DNA of 64,000 nucleotides from Lingula anatina (lineage: Eukaryota; Brachiopoda; Lingulata; Lingulida; Lingulidae). The notes beneath the pieces were generated by a model, which saw only the letters and a program-made list of their open reading frames with translations, searched no databases and had not been told where the DNA came from. The translations under genes and the position numbers were made by a program. Of this stretch, positions 12,001 through 23,964 are shown in pieces. The stretch spans positions 308,621 to 372,620 of the forward strand of contig NW_019775470.1 of assembly GCF_001039355.2 (NCBI RefSeq), read 5' to 3'. The first letter of the stretch is position 1; each line of letters opens with the position of its first letter.

Positions 12001-13847
12001 CACCATGCATTTCCTGGATGATGTCTGTTGTCCAACATAGTAAGACTTCGTATAATTTTAGTATTTCATCTTTCAGATCTGCAGGAGACGTTCAACCTGT
12101 TTGACAACAGGGGAGATGGGAAGATCTATGCTGGAGAAATTGGCAATGTCCTCCGTGCCATGGGACAGAACCCAACTGAGGCCGACGTCAAGAAGTGCGT
12201 CTTCCAAGAGGATCCAGGTTGGAAGTCTTTTTGATAATCAGTTTCTTTAATTACCTTTGGCTCCCCTCATTGTAAACCATTTTGGCAAAATGCTGAATAC
12301 AAATTAAAAGAGAAATTTAAGATTAGTTGATTTTTTCCCCTTTTTTGGGTGAAAAATTGACACTTGTTTAAAGGTTTAATTTCATATTCAAGTCTAAGTG
12401 ACCCCATTATTTACCCCTTCGATAACTAAAAATTTAACTGAGTAATAGATATCTTGGAGATAATGGCTATTAAGGCACTTAAACAAATGACCTATTTTCA
12501 GTGTCCAGAAAGCTTATTTCCAAAATTTTAAGTTGTCAAATTACGTATTATAACTAGAATAAAATGACCACTTACTAGTAGTTTTGGCCACTCCAAAGTA
12601 GAATGATTGGACCACTTAACTTTTGAAAATGTGCAACAAATAATGAAATGTTTTCACATTGCCTGTTGCAGACCAGACTATCCTGATTCTATAAACTGCC
12701 ATGAAAATCAGTTAAAGTCATGAGTTCAAGAAAATATAAATACTTTACATATTCCAGACCAGAGGGTCAGTTTTGAGCAGTTCATCCCCATTCTACAGAC
12801 TGTCATGAAAAACCAGGACACAACCACAGCAGAGGACTTCATAGAGGGGTTCAAAGTATTTGACAAGGACCAGAACGGTTTTATTGGATCAGCTGAACTG
12901 AGACATCTTTTGTCTTCACTAGGTATGTGTGCTTCTTAAGAAGTTTTTATGCATGTCTTGTGTCAAATGAAGAGAGATTTTAAGGCACAACAGGGGTCTG
13001 TTTTACAAAAATTTAATTTCTGGAGAGGTTTCTTAGACCTTTTGAATCTGACAGCTTACTTCTTGAAATTGACTTTTCAATATTGTTCTAAAAATGTTTA
13101 ACAATTGTCCCACTATAAATGTAGCTGACGTCTAAATGGGATATTGTTACCACTGTTTAACTATTGTCACAGCAAGCACAACCACAAGGCACTAAGTTAA
13201 AAGTCTGAAGAAATATGATAAAAGAACACTTCCATGTAGTCAGTATAAAAAAAAATATATATATATATATGGAAAATTCTTGTCACCTGATATGGAGTTC
13301 AAGTGGAGTTGTTATTACAATCATGACAAATATAAAAAAATCAGTGTTTTTTTTTTTTTTTTTTTTTTTGCTCATCAAGCTGTTGTTACACATCGTGCAT
13401 CATGAATCATTGGTGGTATTTATTGGTCGCTATTGACTTTCAGGTGAGAAATTAAGTGATGAGGAAGTGGAGCAACTGCTGCAGAACATGGAGGACTCAC
13501 AAGGAAATGTTAACTATGAAGGTATGTGTGTTGTCAGAATTCTTTAACTTGTTTTGCAATGCAGTTACATGAGTGAAACATTCAGAATCTATATCCTGAC
13601 CAGCAGACTAAGTTATTAATTACTTTCTTAGTAATTAATCATTGAAATATCAATTTTGGAGTTCAGTTTTATTTAAGATCAGTCCAATCTATGTAGTACT
13701 ACATGCAACAAAATCTGTTGAATTTCAAAATAATGGATTTTCATTACCATACCTTAATGACATTGTTTTTCTTTCTGGGATTACACATAAACCTCATAGT
13801 TTTATCTTTTACTTTCAGAATTTGTGAAAATGGTAATGGCTGGCTAG
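9100..13847 (+). CDS. MYL6-like: Myosin essential light chain (MYL6 / Mlc-c type)
   Basis: Six exons: 9100-9111, 9214-9241, 12077-12217, 12758-12922, 13444-13521 and 13819-13847. Every junction is GT-AG with matching phase, giving 150 aa, the usual size. It is built of EF-hands. The first has loop DNRGDGKIYAGE in LFDNRGDGK; ALGQNPT-like AMGQNPTEADV follows; the third has loop DKDQNGFIGSAE; then LGEKLSDEEVEQLL and a C-terminal FVKMVMAG. This order is diagnostic for essential light chains, which wrap the IQ motif of the myosin II (and some myosin V/VI) lever arm in the cytoplasm. The third loop keeps Asp-Asp-Asn-Glu at positions 1, 3, 5 and 12, so it may bind calcium or magnesium. It lacks an N-terminal Ala/Pro extension, so it is the short, non-muscle/smooth style. 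Intron 2 is inflated by a duplicated block. Confidence 0.95.
9354..10600. repeat. Perfect-looking 623-bp direct duplication around a single N
   Basis: Bases 9354-9976 reappear at 9978-10600 with no difference that I can see by eye, including a 12-base A run. A single N at 9977 separates the copies. It lies in intron 2 of the myosin light chain gene and most likely marks an unmerged contig overlap. Confidence 0.9.
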
Positions 13848-15057
13848 GAGAGACTCTAGTACAATAGTTCACAAACTGATCTTAAGAAAAATAAAATGAC
13901 AGTGCGCTTAACCTCATCCTCTTAAGCATAACCTAAAAGAATATCTCCTCCAGTCTACTGGCAAAATGGTTATCCTACAGAATCAGTCCTGTTTAGACTA
14001 GCAGCAAACCAAGCTTGTCAGCTTACAGCAAATTGGGAATACTGTGTACGACCTTGGTTCGTGTAGTGTTTACACTTATAATGCTGCACAGAAGAAGATA
14101 TTTACTGGATGTATGGCAATGGATGGAATTCAAACTATTTGCAGTGTGACTGTTTGGTTAAGAAGAAAACAGAAGTTGAACTTAAAGTTACAAAATATAT
14201 GCTATTGATGAAAAGGCAAAGAAATTTGAAAAAAAAATAACAAATGTAGTTGTACGAAGCATTTTAACAGCATGAGATGAGAAAATCTTGATGTTTTATC
14301 AAACTTGGCTGCAAATAATGTCTGTAGGCCTGGTGAATTTTATGGAAAGATTACCGTTTATTGCTTTTACAGTCTCCCTCTTGCAACAGTTAAGCAACTT
14401 TTCACCCATGTAAACTTTAGAAGAAATATTTTTACATCTAATGCATCTGTATTAAATTTTATACTATAACGCTGTGTGTATGAAAACTGGTAGGAGATAT
14501 GGTTAAGTTTAGAAGAAAAACTCGAGATGCTGGTGGATTATTTCCCAGCATGTAGTTTTTGAGTGATTGATGAGTTACTAACATTCCTTTGTTAGCCAAT
14601 ATGTGAATATTTATGAGATGAGGGTGCAAATACATTATAGGTCTCTATAACCACGTATTTATAGCTTCCCAAACTATCTGAGCTCGGAAGAGATATTGTC
14701 ATAGAGTGACATTAATATTATTTGTTAGAACATCAAATAAGGAGATTTATCTCTTAATAAATGTTTCAAGAGATAAAATGTTATTATTCAAAGTGATCTT
14801 GTTCAGATTCATTGTTCTCATTCATAATTGAGGTCTAATTACTCCCAACTTCTCATATGTGACCTTCCTACTTTCTCCAATTATTAGTTTAAAAATCTTT
14901 CTAACAAGGGTTTAAGGTAGGAATAATGGGATAGGGCATTTTAGGGATCTCTTTTGTAGAAAAGTACCGGGGCGCAGGATAAATAAATACATTAAATAAA
15001 GGAACAAATTCAATTTAATTACAATTCTGGACACATTTGTGAATGAAAAATTTGATT
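13848..15057 (+). other. 3' UTR of myosin light chain and spacer
   Basis: No coding exon seen. AATAAA-type signals occur soon after the stop (about 13889) and again near 14756, so short and long 3' UTRs are possible. The remainder is AT-rich. Confidence 0.5.
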
Positions 15058-15130
15058 CGTCCCCGGTGGGACTCGAACCCACAATCCCCGGCTCCGGAGG
15101 CCGATGCCTTATCCATTAGGCCACGGGGAC
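15058..15130 (-). tRNA. trnR-CCG: tRNA-Arg (anticodon CCG)
   Basis: On the minus strand the 73 bases fold as a full cloverleaf. The acceptor arm is GTCCCCG pairing with CGGGGAC, with discriminator G. The D arm is GCC..GGC with AATGGATAA, the anticodon arm is TCGGC-CTCCGGA-GCCGG with CCG at the anticodon positions, and the T arm holds GGTTCGAGTCC. No intron and no encoded CCA, as expected of a nuclear eukaryotic gene. The internal A and B boxes are intact, and a run of five T on the minus strand about 8 bases past the 3' end can stop RNA polymerase III. It decodes CGG. Confidence 0.95.
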
Positions 15131-15480
15131 GTACAGCCAAGAAGTGGGTCAAATTTTCGTACAGTTTCTTGAGGCAAAATTACAAATATAGGTCACGCTT
15201 AACATAAGTTTTCAGGTTTAATGTGCTTGTTTTGTGTGTAAAATTAAAACCTGTTAAAAGTATTAAAACTTTTGGGACATGAGATGAGGCAACTGACTCC
15301 CAATTCAGGCAATTAACATCCCAACACGGTCCAATTTATTTTTCAAAATCTCACGAGAACTTGTACAATATGGCGGGAGTTTCGTGAAGTGAGGCAAGCG
15401 GAAAGCGTACAACACATGAATGCGTTTCATTCTGGTTTTATTTCAAAAGTTAATTCTTGCGGTCCAATAAAACTTAGAAA
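15131..15480 (+). promoter_or_regulatory. HUS1 promoter region
   Basis: The 350 bp before the HUS1 start codon contain TGGCGGGA at 15371-15378, which matches the core of an E2F site and also overlaps a YY1-like ATGGCGG. A TCTCACGAGA element sits near 15349. Both kinds of site are common in promoters of replication and checkpoint genes. No TATA box. The transcription start itself is not visible. Confidence 0.4.
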
Positions 15481-18400
15481 ATGCGCTTCAGAGGAAAGAT
15501 TGTAGATGTTGGATGCATCCAGCACTTCACACGTAAGTAATTCACTGTAATAAAACCACACACCAGTTCCCCTGTGTAACACCCCATTTCCATAGATTTT
15601 TAGATCGATCTATCCCTGTGGGGAGTCCCACTAGATTACTGTCAGCTTGGCCAGCTTAAGCGTCTGTCCCGCCTACTAAAAGCTGTAAGGGGGTAATTAA
15701 CTATGGTGCCCGCTCGGCTGACTGCAATTTAGCGTGAACCCCCAGGGAGTTAGGTCAATCTAAATTTTAATCCCTGGATCGATCTAAATCTCTGGAAATA
15801 CACCCTAAGTCACTCAGGTAATAATAATAATAATAATAGTAACATCGAGTAATAACGTGCAAAAAGAAATGATGTACATTACTTATATGGTGGGAGGGGG
15901 AATACTCCAAAAGTGCCAAATTTTATTCGCGATATAGTATTTTTGTTACTTTTACAAACTGTTATTTAGCGTTCAGATTTTAAAATATTACATCCAGTCA
16001 TTACTTCAGTATATTTGTGTTATAATTTTTATCATCTCAAAATCCGTCTTATCAGGAGTGATCAGCATGGTAGCAAAACTTGCCAAGAACTGTACTGTAA
16101 GAATAACCTCCTCCAAGATCTACTTTATTTTATCAGAGAGGTTGGTTAACGGCGGGGTCAACATATGGTGTGAGCTGTCACAGGTGAGACAGGGAGGCCA
16201 TCAGAAAATATCTCTCTGAGAATTATATCTTGTCTCTAGAAATTATGTTTTCTGAAACGTAAAGTAAAAATAATCACATAACTTATTTTAATCAATATAG
16301 ACCTTGTATTACTGTTTTCACTTGTTGTTTTTATTTATTGTTTTGTCTTATATAAGAACTTTTATCTTCTTGAAAGGGGATGTGCACTATGTACACTATG
16401 AAAAAAAGCTTTGCATGTAATGAAATAATAGCCTCAAACACTTAACAGATTTACATGTATACCACATCAAAGATTATTGGACTATCAGTAAGTTATTTTA
16501 GTATTCAGTAGAAAACCAAGAGATAAAATGCTTTGCCATTTTATTTTGGGACATATGATATGCGAAGCAAATCAAATAAAATTGCCTTGAAATCTGTTTT
16601 CTATTTCCAGACTAATTTCTTCAGTGAGTATGCTATGGATGGGCTGTCAGAGGAGTATAACGAGATCTTCCTCGAGGTCGTCCCAGACAATATGGTGAAG
16701 TGCCTGAAGACTGCTCAGACAGCAAAGTCCGTCAAGATCAAACTGACAAAGAAACACAGCCCTTGTTTGACTTTTGAAGTGGAACTTGTAAGTGAATTTC
16801 ACTGACATGCAATTTTCCCATCTATATTCCTATTAAAAAACTTAACACCTAAGCAGTACCCATAACTATGGCATCTACACTTGGATTGATAGTGACTCTT
16901 CAGAATTTGTAGGTCACAATGGCTAATGGACACACACTTTAGATGTACAGGGACTCGTGCTGAATTTCACACCTCCTGTTGTTTCCAACCAACGTATTAG
17001 TATAATCATTAGCTTCTCTGTATTCTGCTTAATGCCAGGAGGAGGCATGTTAGTCTGTAAATCTGACTGCACACAGCAGGAGTCCTCCTGGATATAGTGC
17101 GCAGTAGCTTGTGACCTAACGCCTTCTGAATGGCCCGTTGGCTTACACCCCATTCTCATAGATTAGATCGACCTACATTGGATCGACCTAACTCCCTGGG
17201 GGTTCACGCTAAATAGCTGTCAGCCGGGCGGACACGAAAGTTAATTACCCCTTAAAGCTTGTAGTAGGCGGGGACGGACACTTAAGGGGGATTATCTGAC
17301 AGTAATCTAGTGAGACTCCCCGGGGTGATAGATCGATCTAAAAGTTGTGAGAACAGAGCCTTAGATGTCAGTGCTAAATAAGATACTGAAATTTTTAATT
17401 CCTCTGATCATCTTTTCACAGCCCTCACTGACTGGTCATTCCCGTGTGGTCACTCATGATGTCCCAGTTAATGTAATACCAAGAAGACTTTGGGATGAGT
17501 TTGAAGAACCAGAGATGCCAGACTTTGATGTGAGCAGTTAGGGGAGAAGTGAAGTATATGATCTGGTTACTAATGAAAAAATTCCCATCAGCTTATGTGG
17601 TATATACTGTTTAGGGACCTCTCCCATTTAGTCCTTGTAAGACGGTGTCTCTGTGTTACGAAGTTATAGATCTGGTTACATAGAAAATACATAGAGCATA
17701 GAAAATATTTATCTGAATAGAAAGGGAATCCCTTCAGGCCTCGTTGGGATATAGAGATCTTGAGCATGTGATATATTGTTGGGGGAATTTAGATCTGGAG
17801 CATGTTTAATGGAGATAAAGCTGGCTAACAGTCTGCGGTGTATAACACTAGATCTTATTCAAATATCTAATACTTTAGAAGTTAATGATAGATATCTGGG
17901 GGTAGCACTAACACTCATCAATTAAGCCAAATGCTGAAACTGGTTCAAATTGGCTAAACGAAATAGAGTTAATGTGACATATTCAAATTTAAACCATTTG
18001 GAGAAAAATGTGATGAAAGAATAGTGATTTGGCTGAAGGGAAAAATGCTACTCTACGCCAGCAAATTATCCTTTTATACCTTATTTTGTCATTATTATTG
18101 TTTTTATCCTGTGTATGCTATATCACATGTCTGGTATCATTCCAGGTCAGTATTTACATGCCGTCCCTAAAGGTGCTGAGAAATGTGACAGACAAAATGA
18201 AAAATTTGAATAACTATGTGGTGAGTTTTAGGGCACTGCTTTATGATCATTCTTACTGAATTATAACATTTATTTGTATTATTATGTGTTTTATTTATTA
18301 TAAATCGTACAGTTAATACATTTTATAGCAGTACCCGAAGTTCTAGGTAAAATAATCATTTTATTAGTGGTTTAACGCCTTTTTGACCTTCAGAAAGCTG

Positions 18401-20191
18401 TAATTTTGAAACTGTAAATAATATATTTGTTCGCAATTTCAATTTCATCCTCTTATGAAAAATAAAAAAAAAGATTATACTATACAGATTACTCCCTCCT
18501 CATTTGTATTGTTATATTTCATTTAATATATTGTATTATAGACAATAGCTGCCAATGGAAGTGGAGAAATGGTGCTGAAAGTTGAGACAGACATGGCATC
18601 TGTTTCTACACATTTTGGGGACCTGTCTAACCCACAGTGGTGTAAGTTTGGAATAACTAAACCTATTTTGATACTAGGACTGATGAGAGAGAAATATTTA
18701 CTTTGATCTGAGCATGATTGTGCTTCTGCTGCCATTCCATCAGCAATGATGATGGATTTTATAAAAATTTTATAAAAAGTTGTTTTGCTCATGTTGAGCT
18801 GACACTTTTTAAAACTTGAGGCAAGTACTAAGCATATTCTGATTAGGCCTGGAATAAAGTGAAACCTATTTTTCACCAAGTATATCATTGATTTATTTCA
18901 ACTTTTTGATATCATGGTGATCATTTTATAAGTGGATTAATGCCTGACCAATAGGGAGTGAGTCAGTGTTATGTAAAAAAAACTTCAGCTATAAACATTG
19001 ATTGCCAAAAACTAACATTTGTTATTGTACCACCAGCGTTAGCGCTGGCGGTACACATGGTTTCGGTCTCGTCCGGATCGTTCCGCCGGCTCCGCCGGCT
19101 CCGCCGGGNNNNNNNNNNNNNNNNNNTGTGACCTTGAAATTGACCTTTGACCTACTTTTCACCATGAACTGAACTTTGCAAATTTTGCTTCCCTTTTATC
19201 TCCAAAACTGGCAGAGATAGGTCCATAGTTACTATTGAAGTTGGATAGGAAGTCATATACTGGCAATTTACTGTGACCTTGAAATTGACCTTTGACCTAC
19301 CTTACAATGAACTTAACTTTGATTGCACCATTTTTAGTTATATATATTTTTTGCATATTTTGAAAATTCTTGTTGATTGCATTTTTACAGCTTGTCAAGC
19401 ACAAGACTGGTGGCTGCACCCCTTATTTTGTGTATGTGGGGGTCTATACGAATGCGCTTGCTCCAGCTGGTGGTACAATATTCGGAGGCGGTATCGCCTC
19501 TCTGATCCTCTAGTTATGACTATGTTTTTACTTCAAAATGTACAAGATCATAAGAGATAAAATTTAAAAATAAGATTTCTGTTATAAGTATGCACAATTT
19601 TTATCAGTCCTTTAAGATATGCAATTTTGATGCAAAAAGTGTGATAAGTTTGAGTAATGTAATGTCAACAGTCTCAATAATAACACAAGGATGTTTAAAC
19701 AATTATTTAAGTTTTATCATTCATCTGATTTTAGCTAAAGAAAACATGTCAGCTGCAGCCAACAGCCAGCCAAAGGACAGAGACCCTGAGAAGTTTGCAG
19801 AGGCCAGGATAGACATCAGGAAGTTTTCCCAGTTTTTATCAGGGCAGCAAGTGAACCCAGAAAGGGTGATATGCAGTAAGTTTAATTTTAATCTCTAGGA
19901 CAACATGGTTGTTTCTCTCGCATTGTTTCTTGTGTATTTTCTGCCATTTGCATGTATTTTTATGTGTTCAGTTTAAAAACTTTAGAAACACTGTTGTCAT
20001 TGGAAATTGCTCTTGGTTTGTTTCTGTTTCTGAACTGATAAATGCAAGCTTTCTTGATAAAAGAAGTTTAGGGAAACTAATGAAGTATTTATTTGTTTTT
20101 TCCAGATATACTGGACAACAGGGTGGTGCATTTCTTCCTCCTGCATGATGACGTGTCCCTGCAGTACTTCATGCCTGTCATATCGTCATGA
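15481..20191 (+). CDS. HUS1: HUS1, subunit of the 9-1-1 DNA damage checkpoint clamp
   Basis: Eight exons: 15481-15532, 16056-16183, 16611-16787, 17422-17529, 18146-18220, 18542-18641, 19735-19875 and 20106-20191. They give 288 aa; human HUS1 is 280 aa. The start [19 protein letters not shown] and the end [10 protein letters not shown] are family hallmarks, and [35 protein letters not shown] and [14 protein letters not shown] lie between them in the expected order of the two PCNA-like domains. HUS1 forms a ring with RAD9 and RAD1, is loaded by RAD17-RFC at damaged DNA, and activates ATR/CHK1 in the nucleus. The tail (VISS after the conserved core) is the start of a tandem repeat that continues in the 3' UTR. 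Introns 1, 3 and 6 carry transposon-like elements. Confidence 0.96.
15580..15805. mobile_element. MITE family A, full copy (226 bp)
   Basis: Bounded by TAA on both sides (15577-15579 and 15806-15808). Terminal inverted repeats: the left end reads CACCCCATTTCC then TAGATTTTTAGATCGATC; the right end, reversed, reads GGGTGTATTTCC then GAGATTTAGATCGATC. There is no coding capacity. A 3-bp TWA target site with TIRs of this style fits non-autonomous PIF/Harbinger elements. It sits in HUS1 intron 1. Confidence 0.8.
17146..17360. mobile_element. MITE family A, full copy (215 bp), inverted
   Basis: Flanked by TTA at 17143-17145 and 17361-17363. The ends are CACCCCATTCTCATAGA and, reversed, GGCTCTGTTCTCACAAC. 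The interior matches the reverse complement of the 15580-15805 copy, including the GGGGGTTCACGCTAAAT core. It sits in HUS1 intron 3. Confidence 0.8.
19024..19481. mobile_element. Inverted-repeat element with DR1 motifs, contains an assembly gap
   Basis: The outer ends ATTGTACCACCAGCG (left) and CCAGCTGGTGGTACAATATT (right) are inverted copies. Inside are a GC-rich run with CCGCCGGCT triplicated, an 18-base N gap (19109-19126), and two copies of a block containing TGACCTTTGACCT near 19128-19156 and 19274-19303. No open frame of useful length. It lies in HUS1 intron 6. Confidence 0.6.
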
Positions 20192-20400
20192 CAACAGTAT
20201 GTCATGCCAGACATTGTCATGACAACACTACTTCATGTTGTTCATATTGTTGTGACAACAGTACCTCATGGCAGTCATATCATCCTGGCAACGCTACTTA
20301 ATGCTGTTCATATTATCATGACAACAGCACTTTATGCCAATCATATCGTCATAATAACAGAACCTCATGCCCATTAAATTGTCATCTCAGTTGATTTCAT
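20165..20400 (+). repeat. Degenerate tandem repeat across the HUS1 stop codon
   Basis: A unit of roughly 40 bases built on TTCATGCCTGTCATATCGTC then ATGACAACA repeats about five times with substitutions. The first unit encodes the last residues of HUS1 and its TGA; the rest is 3' UTR. The long units alternate TCATGACAAC and CTTCATG motifs. Confidence 0.75.
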
Positions 20401-20929
20401 GTTGTCAGTTTTTTTATCGGTTGATTATTTAATGTTGTCAGTTTTTCTTATCTCAGTTGATTATATAGTGTTATCGGTTTTTCTTATCTCAGTAAGGGTT
20501 TTCTGCAGCCTTCAACTACCTTCAGAACAACAAGGCAAAGCTCTGTAAATGATGTAAAAGATTTTACTTGTAAAGTTGAAATTCTAAAATCCAGAAACAG
20601 CAAATTGTAATTATGGTTTTAAACGGTCAGCTTGTGCCCTTTCCAGCAAGAATCAACCGACTTTGTTTTTGGTTCATTATCAATAAATTAATGCTGTGTA
20701 ATGGTAAATCGATGTCTTAAACGTTTATTTATCTTCATGTATTTTCCTTGAATTTAAAGATCCGTTGTTCTGCTTGAAACTATAGCACATATTCAAAACT
20801 CAAAACTCTGGAAGGGAGAGGGCACATAAAGATTTATCTCATACATGTTTTGTTTAAATGTTATCTAAACTTGTTGGCGTCTTATAAATTATCTCAGATT
20901 TTATTATATTAATAATAAATCCTAGTTGA
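20401..20929. other. Convergent 3' regions of HUS1 and hemerythrin
   Basis: No exon seen. A plus-strand AATAAA lies near 20681 (HUS1 end). The right part is the 3' UTR of the minus-strand hemerythrin gene. Confidence 0.5.
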
Positions 20930-22714
20930 CTATTTCTCCGACTTCCTTTGAAGTTTTCCTTTATAATTGAAGTCCACACTCTTGATATGGTGTACCAGCC
21001 TGGAATAAAAAAGAAACCGAAAAAATAACAGATGTATACCAGTTGCAGCGGGTCTTTTATATAAATGATGATTGCTATTTTTATGCAGTTTGTAAGACCT
21101 AGAGGTCGATCAATATCGGCCCTGAGTTACCGAGGTCTCTGAAAGCTTCTCTATATATAATATGCCTGTATTTTCCACCAACCTGTGACTTGGAAAGGGC
21201 GTAGTTTCAGTTGATTGACAGGACATGCAATAATAGTTGCAAACTCGACAGCTCAAGAAAGATGTCATTCAAGGGCTTTACAGATGTGTGTGTGGGGGGG
21301 AAGGGGGGTTACTCTGACTGAATCCATGCTTTATCATTTGAAAATTATTTTGGAAATAAAGTAAGGATATGGTTTGTTATTTCTGTTCGTTTAACTGGTG
21401 TTTTGAAGATTTATTCATATGTACTTATACAAACTTGTGGTTAATTTGACTTTAAACAGAAATAATAAAAAAAACTTTATAGAAATGACTTTGATAAAGA
21501 ATCTTACCCCGAAGTAGACTTCACAATATATTTTATTTAATGCACTTCCTGGCTCGTATCTATGTAAATGTTCTAGTACCAGAAATGACCAGATAACTGT
21601 ATTAATGAACAGATCAATGGATCTATATAAGACCTACCAGTCTTTACAATACTCCAGCGTCTCTGCGTCCAGCGGGAGTTGAAAGGAGATCATCTCGGCT
21701 AGGAACTTGGTGTGGAGACTTTTGTGGGAGTCATGGCCATTGAACCCCGCCTCCTTCATCATTCTCTGTAAGAAAAAACGCAGTGAGATTTTACATGAAT
21801 GGCAAAGATTTCTAGCTGTTTCTGTCACAGAGAGTATATGTATCTCTCTTAGCTATTAAATAAAGTTTGTTTCAAACTCTTTGAATCAACACATTATTTA
21901 CAAGGCAAGTTTAAACATGAATTCAACATTATTGTGTCAAATATTGTATCAAATTAAGTTTTCAACGTTGAAATCTGTCATAAATTTAGCTTTACTTAAC
22001 TCTTGATTTATCCCTTGAACAACTAATAATTATCAGATAGACATATCTATCATATATTACATAAATTGAAATACGATAAAATAATGTTAACAAAGAAGTG
22101 CAGTGATTCCCATTACCTCCTCACTGACGAAGTGGTCTCTGTACACATGTATGGTGTCTAGGAGGACCTGAGCACTGCCCGGGTTCTTGGCGCAGTTAAA
22201 TATCCCTTGGAAAAGTTTCCTATGGTCTTCGTCCAGATTGTCATACTGTAAAAAATATAATAATATATAAATAAATAAATAAATAAATAGATAAATAAAT
22301 AAATAAAATGCAGCAAATAAAAATAAAAAACATCAAGAATAAGTTAACTTCTACAATATGTCGTCCACCAAGTAAATGCATTCATGAAGTGGCGATGATA
22401 GTGTCGTTTATATTTATTTATTTATTTGTTAAATATTCTTACGATCAAGCCATACTAACGTAGATATCAGCGACAATATATACATAGCCCACTCAAGAGA
22501 TATATTCATTAACAGTGGTAAAAACAGGGCCTTTAAGTTTCTTTTTTATTTGTTTATTTTTACTTTTCGTTTGAATCATAGCGAAGCAGCATGCCGTACT
22601 TACGTAGACCCTGAAACTCTCGTCCCATACAAACGGCTTAGGAATCTCTTCGTGTTCCTCTTTCATCTCTTCCTTCAGCCTTTGATGGCGTCTAAAAATC
22701 CACGACAGAGGCAT
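20930..22714 (-). CDS. Hemerythrin, complete diiron ligand set
   Basis: Four exons: 22604-22714, 22117-22245, 21638-21765 and 20930-20999, giving 145 aa. The first exon adds a charged leader (RRHQRLKEEMKEEHEE) before the classical IPKPFVWDESFRVYYDN. All seven iron ligands of the hemerythrin four-helix bundle are in place: His45 (LDEDH), His75 and Glu79 (DHFVSEE), His94 and His98 (SHKSLH), His127 and Asp132 (LVHHIKSVD). The C-terminus YKGKL is followed by an extra QRKSEK. The family binds O2 reversibly at a non-haem diiron site in coelomocytes or muscle; some members store iron or act in immunity. There is no signal peptide, so it is an intracellular protein. The leader is unlike myohemerythrin and may be specific to this lineage. 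Confidence 0.95.
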
Positions 22715-23010
22715 GGTGATATGTTGTCCAGAAAAGTGTAATCAAAAATATCACTGTCTAGGTTTAGATAGACGAAGCGGACAATTTTGGGTGGTCGGTA
22801 AATCCTGGACTAAGTTTAACTCCACATATAATATGCCCGAGTGGGCGCATGGAAAAGTGAGAACTACAGTTGGGTGATCACTGATAAAGACGTTACCTGG
22901 AAAGAGTTCACGACTTTAATGACAACCGTATGGATGGATGTGGCAAATTCCTGCTGAGAGGTAGACGGGATGAAAGCTCTTGGAAGGTGTGTCACACGTT
23001 ATATGTGTGA

Positions 23011-23041
<31 letters not shown>

Positions 23042-23964
23042 ATAAATACTCAGGCCGTAAAGAATAAGACACATCTTTAATATTTTATTTTAATAAAAAT
23101 TCGATACAGTAAAATATTTAGGCAGAGTACCCCCACCCCCACCCCCCATTTTGACCCTCGGAGGCCAGGACGTGCTGAATTGCCAAACCACATGGATTTG
23201 TTTGTTATCAAGTAGACACAATATCGATTTGTAGAAGTGTTTTTTCACATGTTATTTGCCTTAAACCTTTACTTCAATATTGAGCTTTGTCTATGATTTT
23301 ATGGAAGTGACGGACACCCTCCCTAGGAGATATTAAAGGGTCTTGTGTATAGGGTGTTGGCATGAAACTTCTAAGCAAAAGCCAAATGTTTTTAAAACTG
23401 GATATTTATGTTATGATTGTCATCTTTTTTCGTCAACCGTCAGAAATTGNACACACACGTACCCTGCGTCAGGGAAATTCAATTACGCGAAAAATTGCTC
23501 TAGTTGTGTGTTGTAGGATCGTCATATATATATATATGTACCACCTGTGTGTAATTCGGTCACTTTCCCACCGCGGAATAGTAGACACAGACCTATCACG
23601 GAGCTAATCACATAGGAAGGGCTTTCTGTGTCCGGTAATACCTTTTTTTTCATCTTTTTAATTTGGTAGGACAAACAATATTTTCTCTCTTGCAGCTAAA
23701 CAAATTATTTCATTTTATTTTTTTTTTACAAGAAACTGTTTAAAAGTCAAAGAGAAAAAATGTTGCGTGTTGGCAAATGCAAAATATACAGTAAAAGACT
23801 ATTTTTTGTGAGTTTCTTCTTATTTTTTTCGATTAATAATCAACGCTCTCCACCATATACGTATTTGTGATAATAGACTGTACAAAGTGTTTTATCCCTT
23901 TTCTCTTTAATTTGCCTTACAAAGCAAGGCGGTGTTTAGAGTCGTTCCCATAAAGCAGACGACG
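22715..23964. promoter_or_regulatory. Divergent intergenic region between two hemerythrin genes
   Basis: About 1.25 kb between opposite start codons, presumably containing both promoters. It holds a (GA)n tract at about 23012-23041, a single N at 23450, a short AT repeat near 23524 and T runs. No coding exon. No TATA box that I would assign with confidence. Confidence 0.4.

Noticed and set aside
18523-18888. Minus-strand 121-codon frame
   Set aside because: It overlaps HUS1 exon 6 (18542-18641) on the other strand and has no recognisable domain.
23932-23964. Upstream GTG as start of the second hemerythrin
   Set aside because: Non-ATG starts are rare in animals, and an in-frame ATG stands at 23965.
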